From positions 12,866-76,865 of the forward strand of contig NZ_PJJP01000024.1 in the NCBI RefSeq assembly GCF_002929555.1: a DNA stretch of 64,000 nucleotides, read 5' to 3'. Within the stretch, counting starts at the first letter, position 1. Every line of letters begins with the position of its first letter. The position numbers and the translations under genes were made by a program. This DNA comes from Cryobacterium sp. N22. GTDB lineage: Bacteria > Actinomycetota > Actinomycetes > Actinomycetales > Microbacteriaceae. The notes beneath the pieces are model-generated. The model was not told where the DNA came from, did no database searches, and saw only the letters and a program-made list of their open reading frames with translations. Below, piece after piece: positions 25,120-34,025 of this stretch.

Positions 25120-26397
25120 TTACTCCTTGAGGATCGGGCGGGACGAGGCGGCACCGGGACTGGCGGCGCTACTACCTGACAGTGTTGCGGAGGAACCGCC
25201 GAGCCGCCAGATGCGAACGAGCATCCACCCCAGCAGCACCAGCTCCAGGAGGTTGCGCACCGACAGGATCAGCACCATGAGCCGGGTGGTGGCCAGCAGG
25301 TCGTTGTAAAAGTACGGGTAGACGATCTGGGTGAGCGCCGCCATCGACAGGGCCATGAGCGCCGGGCCCCGCCAGGCTCGCCAGGAGGAGACCAGTCCGA
25401 GGATCAGCGGGGCGGCCAGCCAGGTCATGAACTGCGGCGAGCCCACCTTGTTGACCGCGATCAGGGTGAGCACCAGGGCGAGCAGCAGCGGCGGGAACAG
25501 CAGGTCAGCCGCCGCGCCGGCGCGTTGGGCGCGCCAGCCGAGCAGCAGCACCGCGCCGACGCAGAGCGCCAGCAGCGGGGTCAGCACCGCGCTCGCGATG
25601 CCGGTGCCCGCACCGATCACCTGGTAGGTCAGGATCTGCTGGTCGTAGTAGACGAGGGAGCCGGGGATGCCCAGGGCCGATTGCCACAACCACCAGGACG
25701 CCACTGGCGCCTCGATCTGGATTCCCCGGTTGGTCTGCTCGGTCACGAAGCTGAGGATGGTGGCCCCGCTGCCGGCGAGCAGGGCCGCTCCGATGATCAG
25801 ACCGGAGGTGCCGGCGAAGGCGGCCAGCACCTGCCAGCGCCGCTTCGAGGCCACCACCAGCGCGATGATCGCCGCGACCGGCCACACCTTGACCCAGGTG
25901 GCGACAGTGAGGAGCACCGCTCCCCAGAACGGGCGGCTACGCAGCCAGAGCAGCCCCAGAATCGTCAGCGGCACCGTCACGGAGTCGATCCTGGCCAGCG
26001 CGATGGGGCCCAGCAGCAGCAGGAACAGCAGCCACCACCAGGCGGCCAGGGCCGCCGCCTGGCCCGGCCGACGGCCGATCAGCGCGGCGAAGGCGACCGC
26101 GTTGAGCACGGTGACCAGGCCCAGCCAGCTGAGCGCGTACAGCCCGGCGCCGAAGACCAGCGACGCGAGGATCGGGGCGAGTGCCAGGATCGGGTAGACG
26201 AAGTCGGTGTCGATGCCCAGTCTGACGGCGCCGGATGCCGTGGCCTCGGCCCAGCCCAGGTAGACCCGCTCCACGTCGCCGAGCGGCCAGCCGATTCCGC
26301 TGAGGTTCAGGGTGATGAGCACCGCGTGCACGATCGCGAAGCCGCACCACAGCAGGGCGGGGCGGCGCAGGAATTCGGGCACGCTCCACTGTGGCAC
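25120..26397 (-). CDS. Polytopic membrane glycosyltransferase-like protein (GT87/DUF2029 type)
   Basis: A 425-residue protein with about eleven membrane helices and an early GDVERVYLGWAE loop containing Asp-x-Glu, which resembles the catalytic acidic loop of polyprenyl-phosphate-dependent mannosyltransferases (GT-C fold, GT87). It would transfer a sugar from a lipid carrier on the outer membrane face; acceptor unknown. The start is GTG 26397 behind a G-run. It lies 20 bases after nnrD and two before the thiamine-binding gene. Confidence 0.75.
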   Translation of the reverse strand: MPQWSVPEFLRRPALLWCGFAIVHAVLITLNLSGIGWPLGDVERVYLGWAEATASGAVRLGIDTDFVYPILALAPILASLVFGAGLYALSWLGLVTVLNAVAFAALIGRRPGQAAALAAWWWLLFLLLLGPIALARIDSVTVPLTILGLLWLRSRPFWGAVLLTVATWVKVWPVAAIIALVVASKRRWQVLAAFAGTSGLIIGAALLAGSGATILSFVTEQTNRGIQIEAPVASWWLWQSALGIPGSLVYYDQQILTYQVIGAGTGIASAVLTPLLALCVGAVLLLGWRAQRAGAAADLLFPPLLLALVLTLIAVNKVGSPQFMTWLAAPLILGLVSSWRAWRGPALMALSMAALTQIVYPYFYNDLLATTRLMVLILSVRNLLELVLLGWMLVRIWRLGGSSATLSGSSAASPGAASSRPILKE

Positions 26398-26417
26398 ACT
26401 CCCCCGGCGGCGACGGC

Positions 26418-27260
26418 TCAGGCCAGTAGCGCCGCGATCGAAGCCGGAACGGCCTGGGCCACGTCAAGCGCGACGATCGGGCCGCCGCCGGACGCCCGGT
26501 GCGCCGCTGCCCCGTGCACGAACGCGGCCGTGGCGGCGAGCGCGGCGAGCGCGTCGGCATCCGCCTCGATCCGGGCGCTGTTCGTGGCCAGCAGCGCACC
26601 GAGGATGCCGGCCAGGACATCGCCGGATCCGGCCGTCGCCAGCCAGGCGGGGGCGCCGGACACCGTCAGGCGGATACCCGACGGTGACGCCAGGTGGGTC
26701 ACGCTGCCCTTCACCAGCACCGTGACATCGAGCAGCACGGCGGCCCGGATCGCCCACTCCCCGGGCTCAGCGGCGATATCATCGACGGTGACGCTCTCGC
26801 CGGACCGGCCCAGCAGAGCGGCCAGTTCCCGGTAGTGCGGGGTGATCAGCCGGGGGCCGGCGCCGACGCCGACCAGGTCGAGTGCGCCCGCGTCGAGCAC
26901 CGTGGGCAGGCCCTGCCGGAGCGCCTTCTGCAGCTGTTTCGTCGTCTCCGGGCTGCGACTGCCGGCATCCATGCCTGAGCCGAGCAGCCAGGCCTGAACC
27001 CGGCCGTCGACCGTCACCACCTCGGGGCGGCGCTGCATCACCAGGGTCTCGACCCGACGCGGACCGAGGTAGCGCAGCATGCCCACCCCGGTGCGGCTCG
27101 CGGCCTCAACGCCGAGCACCGCCGCTCCCGGATACTCGGTGGAACCCGTGCGCACACCCAGCACACCGCGGCTGTACTTGTCATCGGTCGCCTGCGGCAC
27201 CGCGATCCAGTCACGGGCCTGGGCGGCCTCCCATTCCAGCCATCGTCGAGGTTTCGCCAT
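26418..27260 (-). CDS. nnrD: ADP-dependent NAD(P)H-hydrate dehydratase
   Basis: A 280-residue ribokinase-fold enzyme that repairs hydrated NAD(P)H. It has the GSGMDAGSRS substrate region, TPHYRELAALLG (usually TPHPGE), LVKGSVT and the nucleotide-binding AGSGDVLAGILGAL motif with catalytic Asp. This is the stand-alone dehydratase; the epimerase domain (NnrE) is not fused. ATG 27260 is chosen because a TATCGT box lies six bases upstream and the longer open frame runs antisense into the divergent flavoenzyme gene. It heads a leftward operon of four genes. Confidence 0.92.
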   Translation of the reverse strand: MAKPRRWLEWEAAQARDWIAVPQATDDKYSRGVLGVRTGSTEYPGAAVLGVEAASRTGVGMLRYLGPRRVETLVMQRRPEVVTVDGRVQAWLLGSGMDAGSRSPETTKQLQKALRQGLPTVLDAGALDLVGVGAGPRLITPHYRELAALLGRSGESVTVDDIAAEPGEWAIRAAVLLDVTVLVKGSVTHLASPSGIRLTVSGAPAWLATAGSGDVLAGILGALLATNSARIEADADALAALAATAAFVHGAAAHRASGGGPIVALDVAQAVPASIAALLA

Positions 27261-27266
27261 GCACTC

Positions 27267-27272
27267 ACGATA
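27267..27272 (-). promoter_or_regulatory. -10 box of nnrD (leaderless)
   Basis: TATCGT on the minus strand, six bases before ATG 27260. It overlaps by two bases the -10 box of the divergent gene at 27271-27276. Confidence 0.55.
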
Positions 27273-27276
27273 GGTT
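27271..27276 (+). promoter_or_regulatory. -10 box of the OYE flavoenzyme gene (leaderless)
   Basis: TAGGTT, six bases before GTG 27283. It overlaps the opposing nnrD -10 box, so the two promoters should exclude each other. Confidence 0.55.
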
Positions 27277-27282
27277 GTTTCG

Positions 27283-28419
27283 GTGTCCGATATCAGCACC
27301 GCCCTCGCCCCCGCAACCGCCGATTCCACCACGACGGTCGCTCTGTTCGACCCGATCAGCCTGCGCGAGGTTGTCATCCGCAACCGGCTCTGGGTCGCGC
27401 CGATGTGCCAGTACGCCGTCAGCGAGCAGAACGGCGTGCCGACCGACTGGCATCTGGTGCACCTGGGCTCGATGGCCGCGGGCGGCGCCGGGCTGATCGT
27501 CACCGAGGCCACCGCCGTGAGCCCGGAGGGCCGCATCAGCGACCTGGACACCGGGATCTGGAACGACACCCAGGCGTCCGCCTGGGCGCGCATCGTCGAC
27601 TACCTGCACGGGCACGGCGCCACCGTCGGCATCCAGCTCGCCCACGCCGGCCGGAAGGCGTCCACCTGGCCGGCCTGGGGCACCAGCCTGCACGGCAGCG
27701 TGCCCGCCGACCGGGGCGGCTGGCCGACGCTCGGGCCGTCCGCCATCGCCTTCCCCGGCTACACGGCGCCGGTGGCGCTGGACCGCGCCGGTATCGACAC
27801 CGTCGTGGCCGACTTCGTTGCGGCCGCTCGACGCGCCATCGGCGCCGGCTTCGACGTCCTGGAACTGCACGCCGCCCACGGCTACCTGTTGCATCAGTTC
27901 CTCTCCCCGCTGAGCAACCAGCGCACCGATGAGTTCGGCGGCTCACTGGAGAACCGCGCCCGCCTGCTCCTACGCGTCGTCGAAGCGGTGCGGGCCGAGG
28001 TCGGCGAGGGTGTTCCGCTGCTGGTGCGGTTCTCCGCCACCGACTACGCCGTCGACGGCTGGACCGTGGACGAGACCGCCGTCGTCGCCGGTTGGGCCGC
28101 ACAGGCCGGGGCCGACTTCTTCGACGTGTCCTCGGGCGGCAACGTCACCGGGGTGCAGATTCCCCTCTCCCCCGGGTATCAGGTCCCATTGGCGCGACAC
28201 GTCAAGGACACCGCCGCCGTGCCTGTCAACGCCGTCGGGCTGATCACGACCGCCGCACACGCGAACGAGATCGTGGCCTCCGGCGCGGCGGATGCCGTCA
28301 TGCTCGGCCGCGAGTTCCTGCGCGACCCGCACTTCGCCCTCCGCGCCGCCGCCGAACTGGGCGTGCAGCTGGACTACTGGCCCGGCCCGTACCTGCGGGC
28401 CACCTGGCCGGAAGCCTGA
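27283..28419 (+). CDS. NADH:flavin oxidoreductase, old yellow enzyme family (YqjM-like)
   Basis: A 378-residue FMN-dependent ene-reductase. Cys42 in PMCQYAV is the redox-tuning cysteine of the YqjM subgroup. HAAHGYLLHQFLSP and RTDEFGGSLENR are the family signatures for substrate and FMN binding, and the C-terminal GLITTAAHANEI and AVMLGREFLRDP bind FMN phosphate. It reduces activated C=C bonds with NAD(P)H in the cytosol. The GTG start is supported by TAGGTT six bases upstream. It is divergent from nnrD across a 22-base gap. Confidence 0.93.
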   Translation: MSDISTALAPATADSTTTVALFDPISLREVVIRNRLWVAPMCQYAVSEQNGVPTDWHLVHLGSMAAGGAGLIVTEATAVSPEGRISDLDTGIWNDTQASAWARIVDYLHGHGATVGIQLAHAGRKASTWPAWGTSLHGSVPADRGGWPTLGPSAIAFPGYTAPVALDRAGIDTVVADFVAAARRAIGAGFDVLELHAAHGYLLHQFLSPLSNQRTDEFGGSLENRARLLLRVVEAVRAEVGEGVPLLVRFSATDYAVDGWTVDETAVVAGWAAQAGADFFDVSSGGNVTGVQIPLSPGYQVPLARHVKDTAAVPVNAVGLITTAAHANEIVASGAADAVMLGREFLRDPHFALRAAAELGVQLDYWPGPYLRATWPEA

Positions 28420-28445
28420 GTCGCCTCCGGCCGGCGCCCGCGGCC

Positions 28446-28823
28446 TCAGCCGTCCTGCGCGACGCAGAGGATGTTGCCCTCTGAGTCCTTGAACCACGCC
28501 GCCTTTTCCCCGCCGGTCGTGGCGATGCCGTTCTCGGTCTTCAAACCGGGCATGTCGTACTCCTCGAACACGACGCCGGCCTCCCTCAGCTTGGCGACCT
28601 CGGCCTGCACGTCTGGGGTCACCCAGAGCAGTGCGGTGTTCTTGGCCGTTCCGGCGTTCTCGGTCTCGTACATCAGCACCGCGGCGCCCGCGGGGGTGCG
28701 GTAGCGCAACTCGCCCTCACGTTCCTCGGCCGGTTCCATCCCCAGCTTGTCCTTATAGAACGACTTGGCCCGGCGCAGATCCTTAGCCGGTAGCACCGCG
28801 GCGGCTTCCAATTGACTCAACAT
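28446..28823 (-). CDS. VOC-family (glyoxalase/bleomycin-resistance fold) protein
   Basis: A 125-residue vicinal-oxygen-chelate domain: AAAVLPAKDLRRAKSFYKDKLGM opens the first beta-alpha-beta unit, and KAAWFKDSEGNILCVAQ ends the second, including a Glu that is a usual metal ligand. It could be a dioxygenase/lyase-like enzyme or a binding protein. ATG 28823 follows a GAGG site; longer frames upstream are unsupported. It converges with the OYE gene and is divergent from the HAD gene. Confidence 0.86.
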   Translation of the reverse strand: MLSQLEAAAVLPAKDLRRAKSFYKDKLGMEPAEEREGELRYRTPAGAAVLMYETENAGTAKNTALLWVTPDVQAEVAKLREAGVVFEEYDMPGLKTENGIATTGGEKAAWFKDSEGNILCVAQDG

Positions 28824-28902
28824 AAGACACCTCGTTTCCTTTCTGCCGAACAGGGTACGCCGGGCGGTACCGCACGGCGAGGCCACCCAGAACCGCGGCA
28901 GC

Positions 28903-28908
28903 TACTCT
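28903..28908 (+). promoter_or_regulatory. -10 box of the HAD hydrolase gene (leaderless)
   Basis: TACTCT, six bases before ATG 28915, the same spacing as the other leaderless starts in this window. Confidence 0.5.
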
Positions 28909-28914
28909 GAATGG

Positions 28915-29754
28915 ATGACCTCCGCTCAGAACGAACCCGTCGACATCCGCCTCATTGCCTCTGACATGGATGGAACGCTGCTCGACGCCGATGGGCGGGT
29001 TCCCGACAGGTTCTGGCCGCTGCTCGAGGGCCTCCTCGCCGCCGGCGTGCTGTTCTCTCCGGCGAGCGGCCGGCAGTACCAAACGCTGCTCGCGACCTTC
29101 GGTGACCGGGACGGGCTGGTCTACATCGCGGAGAACGGCACCAATATCGTTCGCGGCGGCGAGACCATCGCTCTCGAACCCGTCGAACCGGACATCATCG
29201 CTCCCATCGTCGACTGGGTGCGGATGATGTCGGACTCCGGAGCCGACCTGGGCATCGTCGTGTGCGGGGCCAGGAGCGCGTACATCGAACGCGCAGACGA
29301 GGCGTTCATCAACAGCGTGCGCCCGTACTACGCCGCCCTCGAGGTCGTCGAGGATGTCACGGCGGCCGCGGGCGGGGACGACGTGCTCAAGCTCGCCATC
29401 TTCGATTCCGGCCAGGCGGAAACCCGCACAGGGCCGGCGATCCTCGCGCTCGGCCTCCCCGCCGACGTCGTCATCTCCGGCGAGAACTGGGTGGATGTCA
29501 TGCGCCCCGGGGTGAACAAGGGCACGGCGCTCATCCGTCTGCAGCAGCACCTGGGCATCAGCCGGGAGCAGACCATGGCCTTCGGCGACTTCCTGAACGA
29601 CGCCGAAATGCTCGACGCCGCCGGGCATTCATACGCCGTCGCCAACGCCCACCCGAGCATCCGTGCACGCGCCAGGCACCAGGCCCCGTCGAACCTGGAT
29701 GAAGGCGTCATCACGAGCATTCTCGCGGCGCTGCCGGCGCTGGCACCGGCCTAG
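28915..29754 (+). CDS. HAD-family phosphatase, Cof subfamily
   Basis: A 279-residue HAD IIB (Cof-type) hydrolase. Motif I is DMDGTLL (nucleophile Asp17, Asp19), motif II is the Ser/Thr of FSPASGRQ, motif III is a Lys in NKGTAL, and motif IV is FGDFLNDAEML. It dephosphorylates sugar phosphates or nucleotides in the cytosol; the exact substrate cannot be inferred. A TACTCT box supports the ATG. Confidence 0.92.
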   Translation: MTSAQNEPVDIRLIASDMDGTLLDADGRVPDRFWPLLEGLLAAGVLFSPASGRQYQTLLATFGDRDGLVYIAENGTNIVRGGETIALEPVEPDIIAPIVDWVRMMSDSGADLGIVVCGARSAYIERADEAFINSVRPYYAALEVVEDVTAAAGGDDVLKLAIFDSGQAETRTGPAILALGLPADVVISGENWVDVMRPGVNKGTALIRLQQHLGISREQTMAFGDFLNDAEMLDAAGHSYAVANAHPSIRARARHQAPSNLDEGVITSILAALPALAPA

Positions 29755-29884
29755 GCGATCTTCCCGCCGAGCCTGTTGTGGCGACGGCCGCCGGCCGAAC
29801 TCACGCCGGGTCGCCCGCGCCCCGTGCAGGAGTTGTGCAGCCGCACGTGCGTGAGAGCGCGCGAGGACGCCGGTGGGTGGGCGT

Positions 29885-30952
29885 CTAGAGCCGCCGGGTG
29901 GCGTCCTGCACTTCGCCGACGAGTTCCTCGATGATGTCCTCCAGGAACAGCACCCCGGTGGCGTCGCCCGTGACGGTGAAGGTGCGGGCCAGGTGTGCGC
30001 CGGAGCGGCGCATGGTGGCCAGGGCATCCTCGAGGTCGGTGTCCTCGAAGATCGACACCAGCTGGCGGATCAGCTTGGCCGGGATCGGGTCGGTGTAGCC
30101 GGTCCGGCCGGTGTCGACGGGGTCGATGGGGTCGACGTCCAGGCCGAGCACGTCCTTGAGGTGGATGTAGCCGCTGGGTTCGCCGGATTCGTAGTCGAGC
30201 ACGTAGCGCGAGAAGCCGTGCCGGGTGACGGCCTTCTCCACGTCGGCGGGGGTGGCCGATTCGGGCAGAGTGACCAGCTGGTCCAGCGGCACGGCGATGT
30301 CCTTGGCCTTCTTGGCCGTGAATTCGAACGCCGCCGACAGGGCGCCGGAGTCGTCGCTGAGCACGCCCTCCTTGGTGGACTGGGTGACGATGGTCGCCAC
30401 CTCGTCGAGGGTGTAGGTGCTCGTCGCCTCGTTCTTGGGTGCCACGCCGAACAGGCGCAGCACGCCGTTGGCCGTGGCGTTCAGGGCCACGATGACGGGC
30501 TTGACCAGACGGCCGAAGAAGACCAGCGGCGGGGCCAGGATCAGCACGGCCTGGTCGGGGATCGAGAACGAGAGGTTCTTGGGTACCATCTCGCCGAAGA
30601 CGACGTGCAGGTAGGACACGATGAGCAGCGCCATGATGAACGCGATGGTGCCGATGGCCTCCTCGGGCAGCCCGGTGAGGTTCAGCGGGATCTCGAGCAG
30701 GTGGTGGATCGCGGGTTCCGACACGTTCAGGATCAGCAGCGAGCACACGGTGATGCCCAGCTGGGAGGTCGCGAGCATCAGGGTGGCGTGCTCCATGGCC
30801 CACAGCGCGGTCTTGGCGCTGCGCTTGCCGGCCTCCGCGAGAGGTTCGATCTGGGAGCGGCGTGCGGAGATCACGGCGAATTCGGCGGCGACGAAGAACG
30901 CGTTGCCGAGCAGCAGCACGAACAGCCAGCCGAGTCCGGCCCAGTCGTTCAT
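29885..30952 (-). CDS. CNNM/CorC-type transporter-associated protein, second gene of pair
   Basis: A 355-residue protein: an N-terminal CNNM (DUF21) transmembrane domain (about 1-190; three or four helices with FFVAAEFAVISARRSQIE), followed by two CBS motifs ending in DIIEELVGEVQD. It lacks the C-terminal CorC_HlyC domain of the longer paralogue. These proteins are linked to Mg or Co efflux and ion homeostasis. Its ATG overlaps the stop of the upstream paralogue gene (ATGA). Open sequence extending upstream in this frame is antisense noise. Confidence 0.88.
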   Translation of the reverse strand: MNDWAGLGWLFVLLLGNAFFVAAEFAVISARRSQIEPLAEAGKRSAKTALWAMEHATLMLATSQLGITVCSLLILNVSEPAIHHLLEIPLNLTGLPEEAIGTIAFIMALLIVSYLHVVFGEMVPKNLSFSIPDQAVLILAPPLVFFGRLVKPVIVALNATANGVLRLFGVAPKNEATSTYTLDEVATIVTQSTKEGVLSDDSGALSAAFEFTAKKAKDIAVPLDQLVTLPESATPADVEKAVTRHGFSRYVLDYESGEPSGYIHLKDVLGLDVDPIDPVDTGRTGYTDPIPAKLIRQLVSIFEDTDLEDALATMRRSGAHLARTFTVTGDATGVLFLEDIIEELVGEVQDATRRL

Positions 30953-32343
30953 CGGCCGCTCACCCGCTTGGTCTGCGATGAAGTGGTCACGGGTTCCTTC
31001 TGGATGGTGCGCACGGCGCCGGTCGCGGGAGGGCCGGGTTCGACGGGGTCGGGGGTGTAGCGCAGCCGGTCGATGCGACGGCCGTCGAGCCGTTCCACCC
31101 GCAGTTCGCCGGTGGGGATGCGCACGATGTCGCCGACGACGGGCAGCCGGCCGAGTTCGCTCATCACGTAGCCGGCGACGGTCTCGTATGGACCGTCCTC
31201 GGGCACGGTCAGGCCGGCCCGCTCGTGCAGTTCGTCCGGCCGCAGCATGCCGGGGAAGGTCAGGGAGCCCTGCGAACGCACAATGCCGGCCCTGGTGCGG
31301 TCGTGCTCGTCGGCGACCTCGCCGACGAGTTCCTCCACGAGGTCCTCGAGGGTGACGACGCCGGCGGTTCCGCCGTATTCGTCGACAACGACGGCCATTT
31401 GGAAGCCGCGGCCGCGCAGCTCGCCGAGCAGCCCGTCGAGCTTCATGGTCTCCGGCACCCGCAGCGCCTCGGACTGCAGGGCAGACACCGGCACATCCGA
31501 GCGTCGGCTGCGCGGCACGGCCACGGCCTGCTTGACGTGGACGATGCCCACCACGTCGTCGGCGCTCTCGTCGATGACGGGGAAGCGGGAGTAGCCGGTC
31601 TGCCTGGTGAGGTCGATGACCGCCTGCGCGCTGGCGTTGCGCTGGATGCTGGCCAGCCGGGGGCGGGGGGTCATCACGTCGGATGCCGTGTGTCCGGAGA
31701 ACAGCAGGGTGCGGTGCAGCAGTGTCGCCGTGTCCGCCTCGAGCAGGCCGGCGCTGGCCGACCGGCGCACCAGGGAGGAGAGTTCCTCGGCGGTGCGGGC
31801 CCCGGATATCTCCTCCTTGGGCTCGATGCCGACCATCCGCAGGAGGCCGTTGGCGCTCTCGTTCAGGACCGTCACCGCGGGCTTGAACACCGTGGTGAAC
31901 ACCGTCTGGAACGGGATGACGACCTTGGCGGTCTGGATCGGCAGCGCCAGGGCGAAGTTCTTGGGCACCAGCTCGCCGACGATCATCGAGACCAGGGTCG
32001 CGAGCACGATGGCGACAGCCGATCCCACGACGGGCACAACGGCCTCGGGGATGCCCACGAGGCTCAGCGGCGCCGCGAGCAAGGAACTGATTGCGGGCTC
32101 CATCGCGTACCCGGTGAGCAGCGTCGTCAGGGTGATGCCCAGCTGGGCGCTGGAGAGGTGCGTTGAGGTGATCTTGAGCGCGGCGATGGTCAGCGCCAGG
32201 CGGGTCTCGCCGCGGTCGCGGCGCGCCTCGAGGTCGGAGCGGTCGAGGTTGACCAGCGCGAATTCGCTGGCCACGAACAGGCCCGTGCCCAGGGTCAGGA
32301 TCAGGCCGATCCCGAGCATGATCCACTCATACACGGGCAGCAC
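30949..32343 (-). CDS. CNNM/CorC hemolysin-family transporter protein with CorC_HlyC domain
   Basis: A 464-residue protein with a DUF21 membrane domain (about 1-190; ASEFALVNLDRSDLEARR), two CBS domains (about 205-345, ending LEDLVEELVGEVADEHD) and a C-terminal CorC_HlyC domain (about 355-430). It probably takes part in divalent cation export or sensing and works with the shorter paralogue translated from the same message. The start is GTG 32343. A possible -10 (TATAGT) lies upstream at 32415-32420. Confidence 0.9.
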   Translation of the reverse strand: MLPVYEWIMLGIGLILTLGTGLFVASEFALVNLDRSDLEARRDRGETRLALTIAALKITSTHLSSAQLGITLTTLLTGYAMEPAISSLLAAPLSLVGIPEAVVPVVGSAVAIVLATLVSMIVGELVPKNFALALPIQTAKVVIPFQTVFTTVFKPAVTVLNESANGLLRMVGIEPKEEISGARTAEELSSLVRRSASAGLLEADTATLLHRTLLFSGHTASDVMTPRPRLASIQRNASAQAVIDLTRQTGYSRFPVIDESADDVVGIVHVKQAVAVPRSRRSDVPVSALQSEALRVPETMKLDGLLGELRGRGFQMAVVVDEYGGTAGVVTLEDLVEELVGEVADEHDRTRAGIVRSQGSLTFPGMLRPDELHERAGLTVPEDGPYETVAGYVMSELGRLPVVGDIVRIPTGELRVERLDGRRIDRLRYTPDPVEPGPPATGAVRTIQKEPVTTSSQTKRVSGR

Positions 32344-32414
32344 CGCCGCGGGTCACAGGCGAGGGTTTATGGTCGGGTGAATTCGCAGAAGGGGGGTCGT
32401 CCATTAGAGGGCCA

Positions 32415-32420
32415 ACTATA
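32415..32420 (-). promoter_or_regulatory. Possible -10 box of the CNNM/CorC gene pair
   Basis: TATAGT on the minus strand, 71 bases before the GTG start, in the 108-base gap between guaB1 and the transporter genes. The -35 match is weak. Confidence 0.35.
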
Positions 32421-32451
32421 CCGGGACTGCCTGCACGGTTCCACGTGCGAG

Positions 32452-33891
32452 CTACCAGGAAACCACGAGCGCCTTGCCCTCCTCGTAGCCCGCTGCCGAC
32501 TGGATTCCGACCTTCGCCCGATCGTGGAATTCGGCCACGCTGGCCGCCCCCGCGTAGGTGAACGAGCTGCGCACGCCGGAGGTGATCATGTCGAGCAGGT
32601 CTTCGAGCGAAGGACGCAGCGGGTCCAGGTAGATCTTCGACGAGGAGATGCCCTCGGCGAACAGGGTCTTGCGGGCCAGTTCGTACGCGTCGAGCCTGTC
32701 GAAACGCTGCTGCACGGCCTTGGTCGAGGCCATGCCCCAGCTCTCCTTGTAGAGGGCGCCGGATGCGTCGGTGTCCAGGGTGCCCGGCGCTTCGATGGTG
32801 CCCGCGAACCAGGAACCGATCATCACGGAGGCGGCCCCGGCGGCGAGTGCGAGCGCCACGTCGCGCGGGTAGCGCACCCCGCCATCCGCCCAGACATGCG
32901 CGCCGAGCTTGCCGGCGGCCTCGGCGGTCTCGATCACGGCGGAGAACTGCGGGCGGCCGACGGCCGTCATCATCCGGGTGGTGCACATGGCGCCGGGCCC
33001 GACGCCCACCTTGATGATGTTCGCTCCGGCGCCGACGAGGTGCTCGACGGCGTCGGCGGTGACCACGTTGCCGGCGACGATGGGGATGCCGAGCTTGAGC
33101 TCAGAGACGGTGCGCAGCGCGCGGATCATGCCGGCCTGGTGGCCGTGCGCGGTGTCGAGCACGAGCACGTCGACGCCGGCGGCGGCGAGCGCGCGGGCCT
33201 TGGCGGCGACGTCGCCGTTGATCCCGACGGCGGCGGCCACGAGCAGCCGGCCGGAGCTGTCGACGGCGGGCTGATACAGGGTGGAGCGCAGGGCGCTCTT
33301 GCGGCTGAGCGTGCCGATCAGCTTGCCGCGCAGCAGCACGGGGGCGAAGTCGAGGTCGGCGGCGCTCATCACGTCGAACGCGTTGCGCGGTGTGTCGATG
33401 TCCTCGGCGTCGAGTGACGTGAGCGGGCCGTGCAGCAGGTCGCCCAGGCGGGCGTCCGGCAGCGCCGAGGCGAGCCTGGCCGCGTCGATGCAGCCCAGGT
33501 AGGTGTCGTCACCGTTGTGGATGACCAGGCCCTGGCCGGTGACCGGCGGCACTTGGCGCAGCGCGTCGGCCACGGTGGCGTCGGGGGCGAAAACGAACGG
33601 GGTGTCGTACTGCACGGGCTGGGACTTCACCCAGCGGATGGCCGCGTCCAGGTCCTGCAGGTGCATATCCTGCGGCAACACGCCGAGGCCGCCACGCCGG
33701 GCGAGAGACGCCGCCAGGCGGGGTCCGGTCACCGAGTTCATGTTCGCCGAGACGATCGGGATCGTGGCCGCGGTGCCGTCCCCCGGCGCGAGTGACACGT
33801 CGAGCCGACTGTTGATCGCCGACTGGCTGGGCACCAGGAAGACGTCGGAATAGGTCAAATCGTGGCGAGGTACCGCTCCATAGAACTGCAT
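32452..33891 (-). CDS. guaB1: GuaB1-type IMP dehydrogenase-family protein (probable GMP reductase)
   Basis: A 479-residue TIM-barrel enzyme of the IMPDH/GMP reductase family. The catalytic loop is GVGPGAMCTTRMMT with the thioimidate-forming Cys, NAD/GMP-binding segments include WADGGVRYPRDVALALAAGA, and two CBS motifs are inserted at about 95-215. Mycobacterial GuaB1 has been reported to act as a GMP reductase, so conversion of GMP to IMP in purine salvage is the best guess. A TAGCGT box seven bases upstream supports the ATG. It is divergent from kgd. Confidence 0.9.
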   Translation of the reverse strand: MQFYGAVPRHDLTYSDVFLVPSQSAINSRLDVSLAPGDGTAATIPIVSANMNSVTGPRLAASLARRGGLGVLPQDMHLQDLDAAIRWVKSQPVQYDTPFVFAPDATVADALRQVPPVTGQGLVIHNGDDTYLGCIDAARLASALPDARLGDLLHGPLTSLDAEDIDTPRNAFDVMSAADLDFAPVLLRGKLIGTLSRKSALRSTLYQPAVDSSGRLLVAAAVGINGDVAAKARALAAAGVDVLVLDTAHGHQAGMIRALRTVSELKLGIPIVAGNVVTADAVEHLVGAGANIIKVGVGPGAMCTTRMMTAVGRPQFSAVIETAEAAGKLGAHVWADGGVRYPRDVALALAAGAASVMIGSWFAGTIEAPGTLDTDASGALYKESWGMASTKAVQQRFDRLDAYELARKTLFAEGISSSKIYLDPLRPSLEDLLDMITSGVRSSFTYAGAASVAEFHDRAKVGIQSAAGYEEGKALVVSW

Positions 33892-33898
33892 GTTTTTA

Positions 33899-33904
33899 AC
33901 GCTA
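33899..33904 (-). promoter_or_regulatory. -10 box of guaB1 (leaderless)
   Basis: TAGCGT on the minus strand, seven bases before ATG 33891. Confidence 0.45.
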
Positions 33905-33948
33905 GTCCTCCCGAGCCGTGCCGGTGCAGCACCTCGATGGGATTAGTC

Positions 33949-33958
33949 TTGATATCAA
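33949..33958. promoter_or_regulatory. Palindrome TTGATATCAA in the guaB1-kgd intergenic region
   Basis: A perfect ten-base palindrome in the 134-base divergent region. It could be an operator or part of a -35 region of either gene. Only one copy was noticed. Confidence 0.35.
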
Positions 33959-34025
33959 CACACTGACCCGGCGGTTGTGATCGCCATGGACAATCAGAAT
34001 CAACGAAGAGAGTGGGCGATCAGCT

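Noticed and set aside
29755..29884. Terminator or small RNA in the 130-base gap after the HAD gene
   Set aside because: Only a short GCACGTGC palindrome and no stable stem, T-run or promoter were found.
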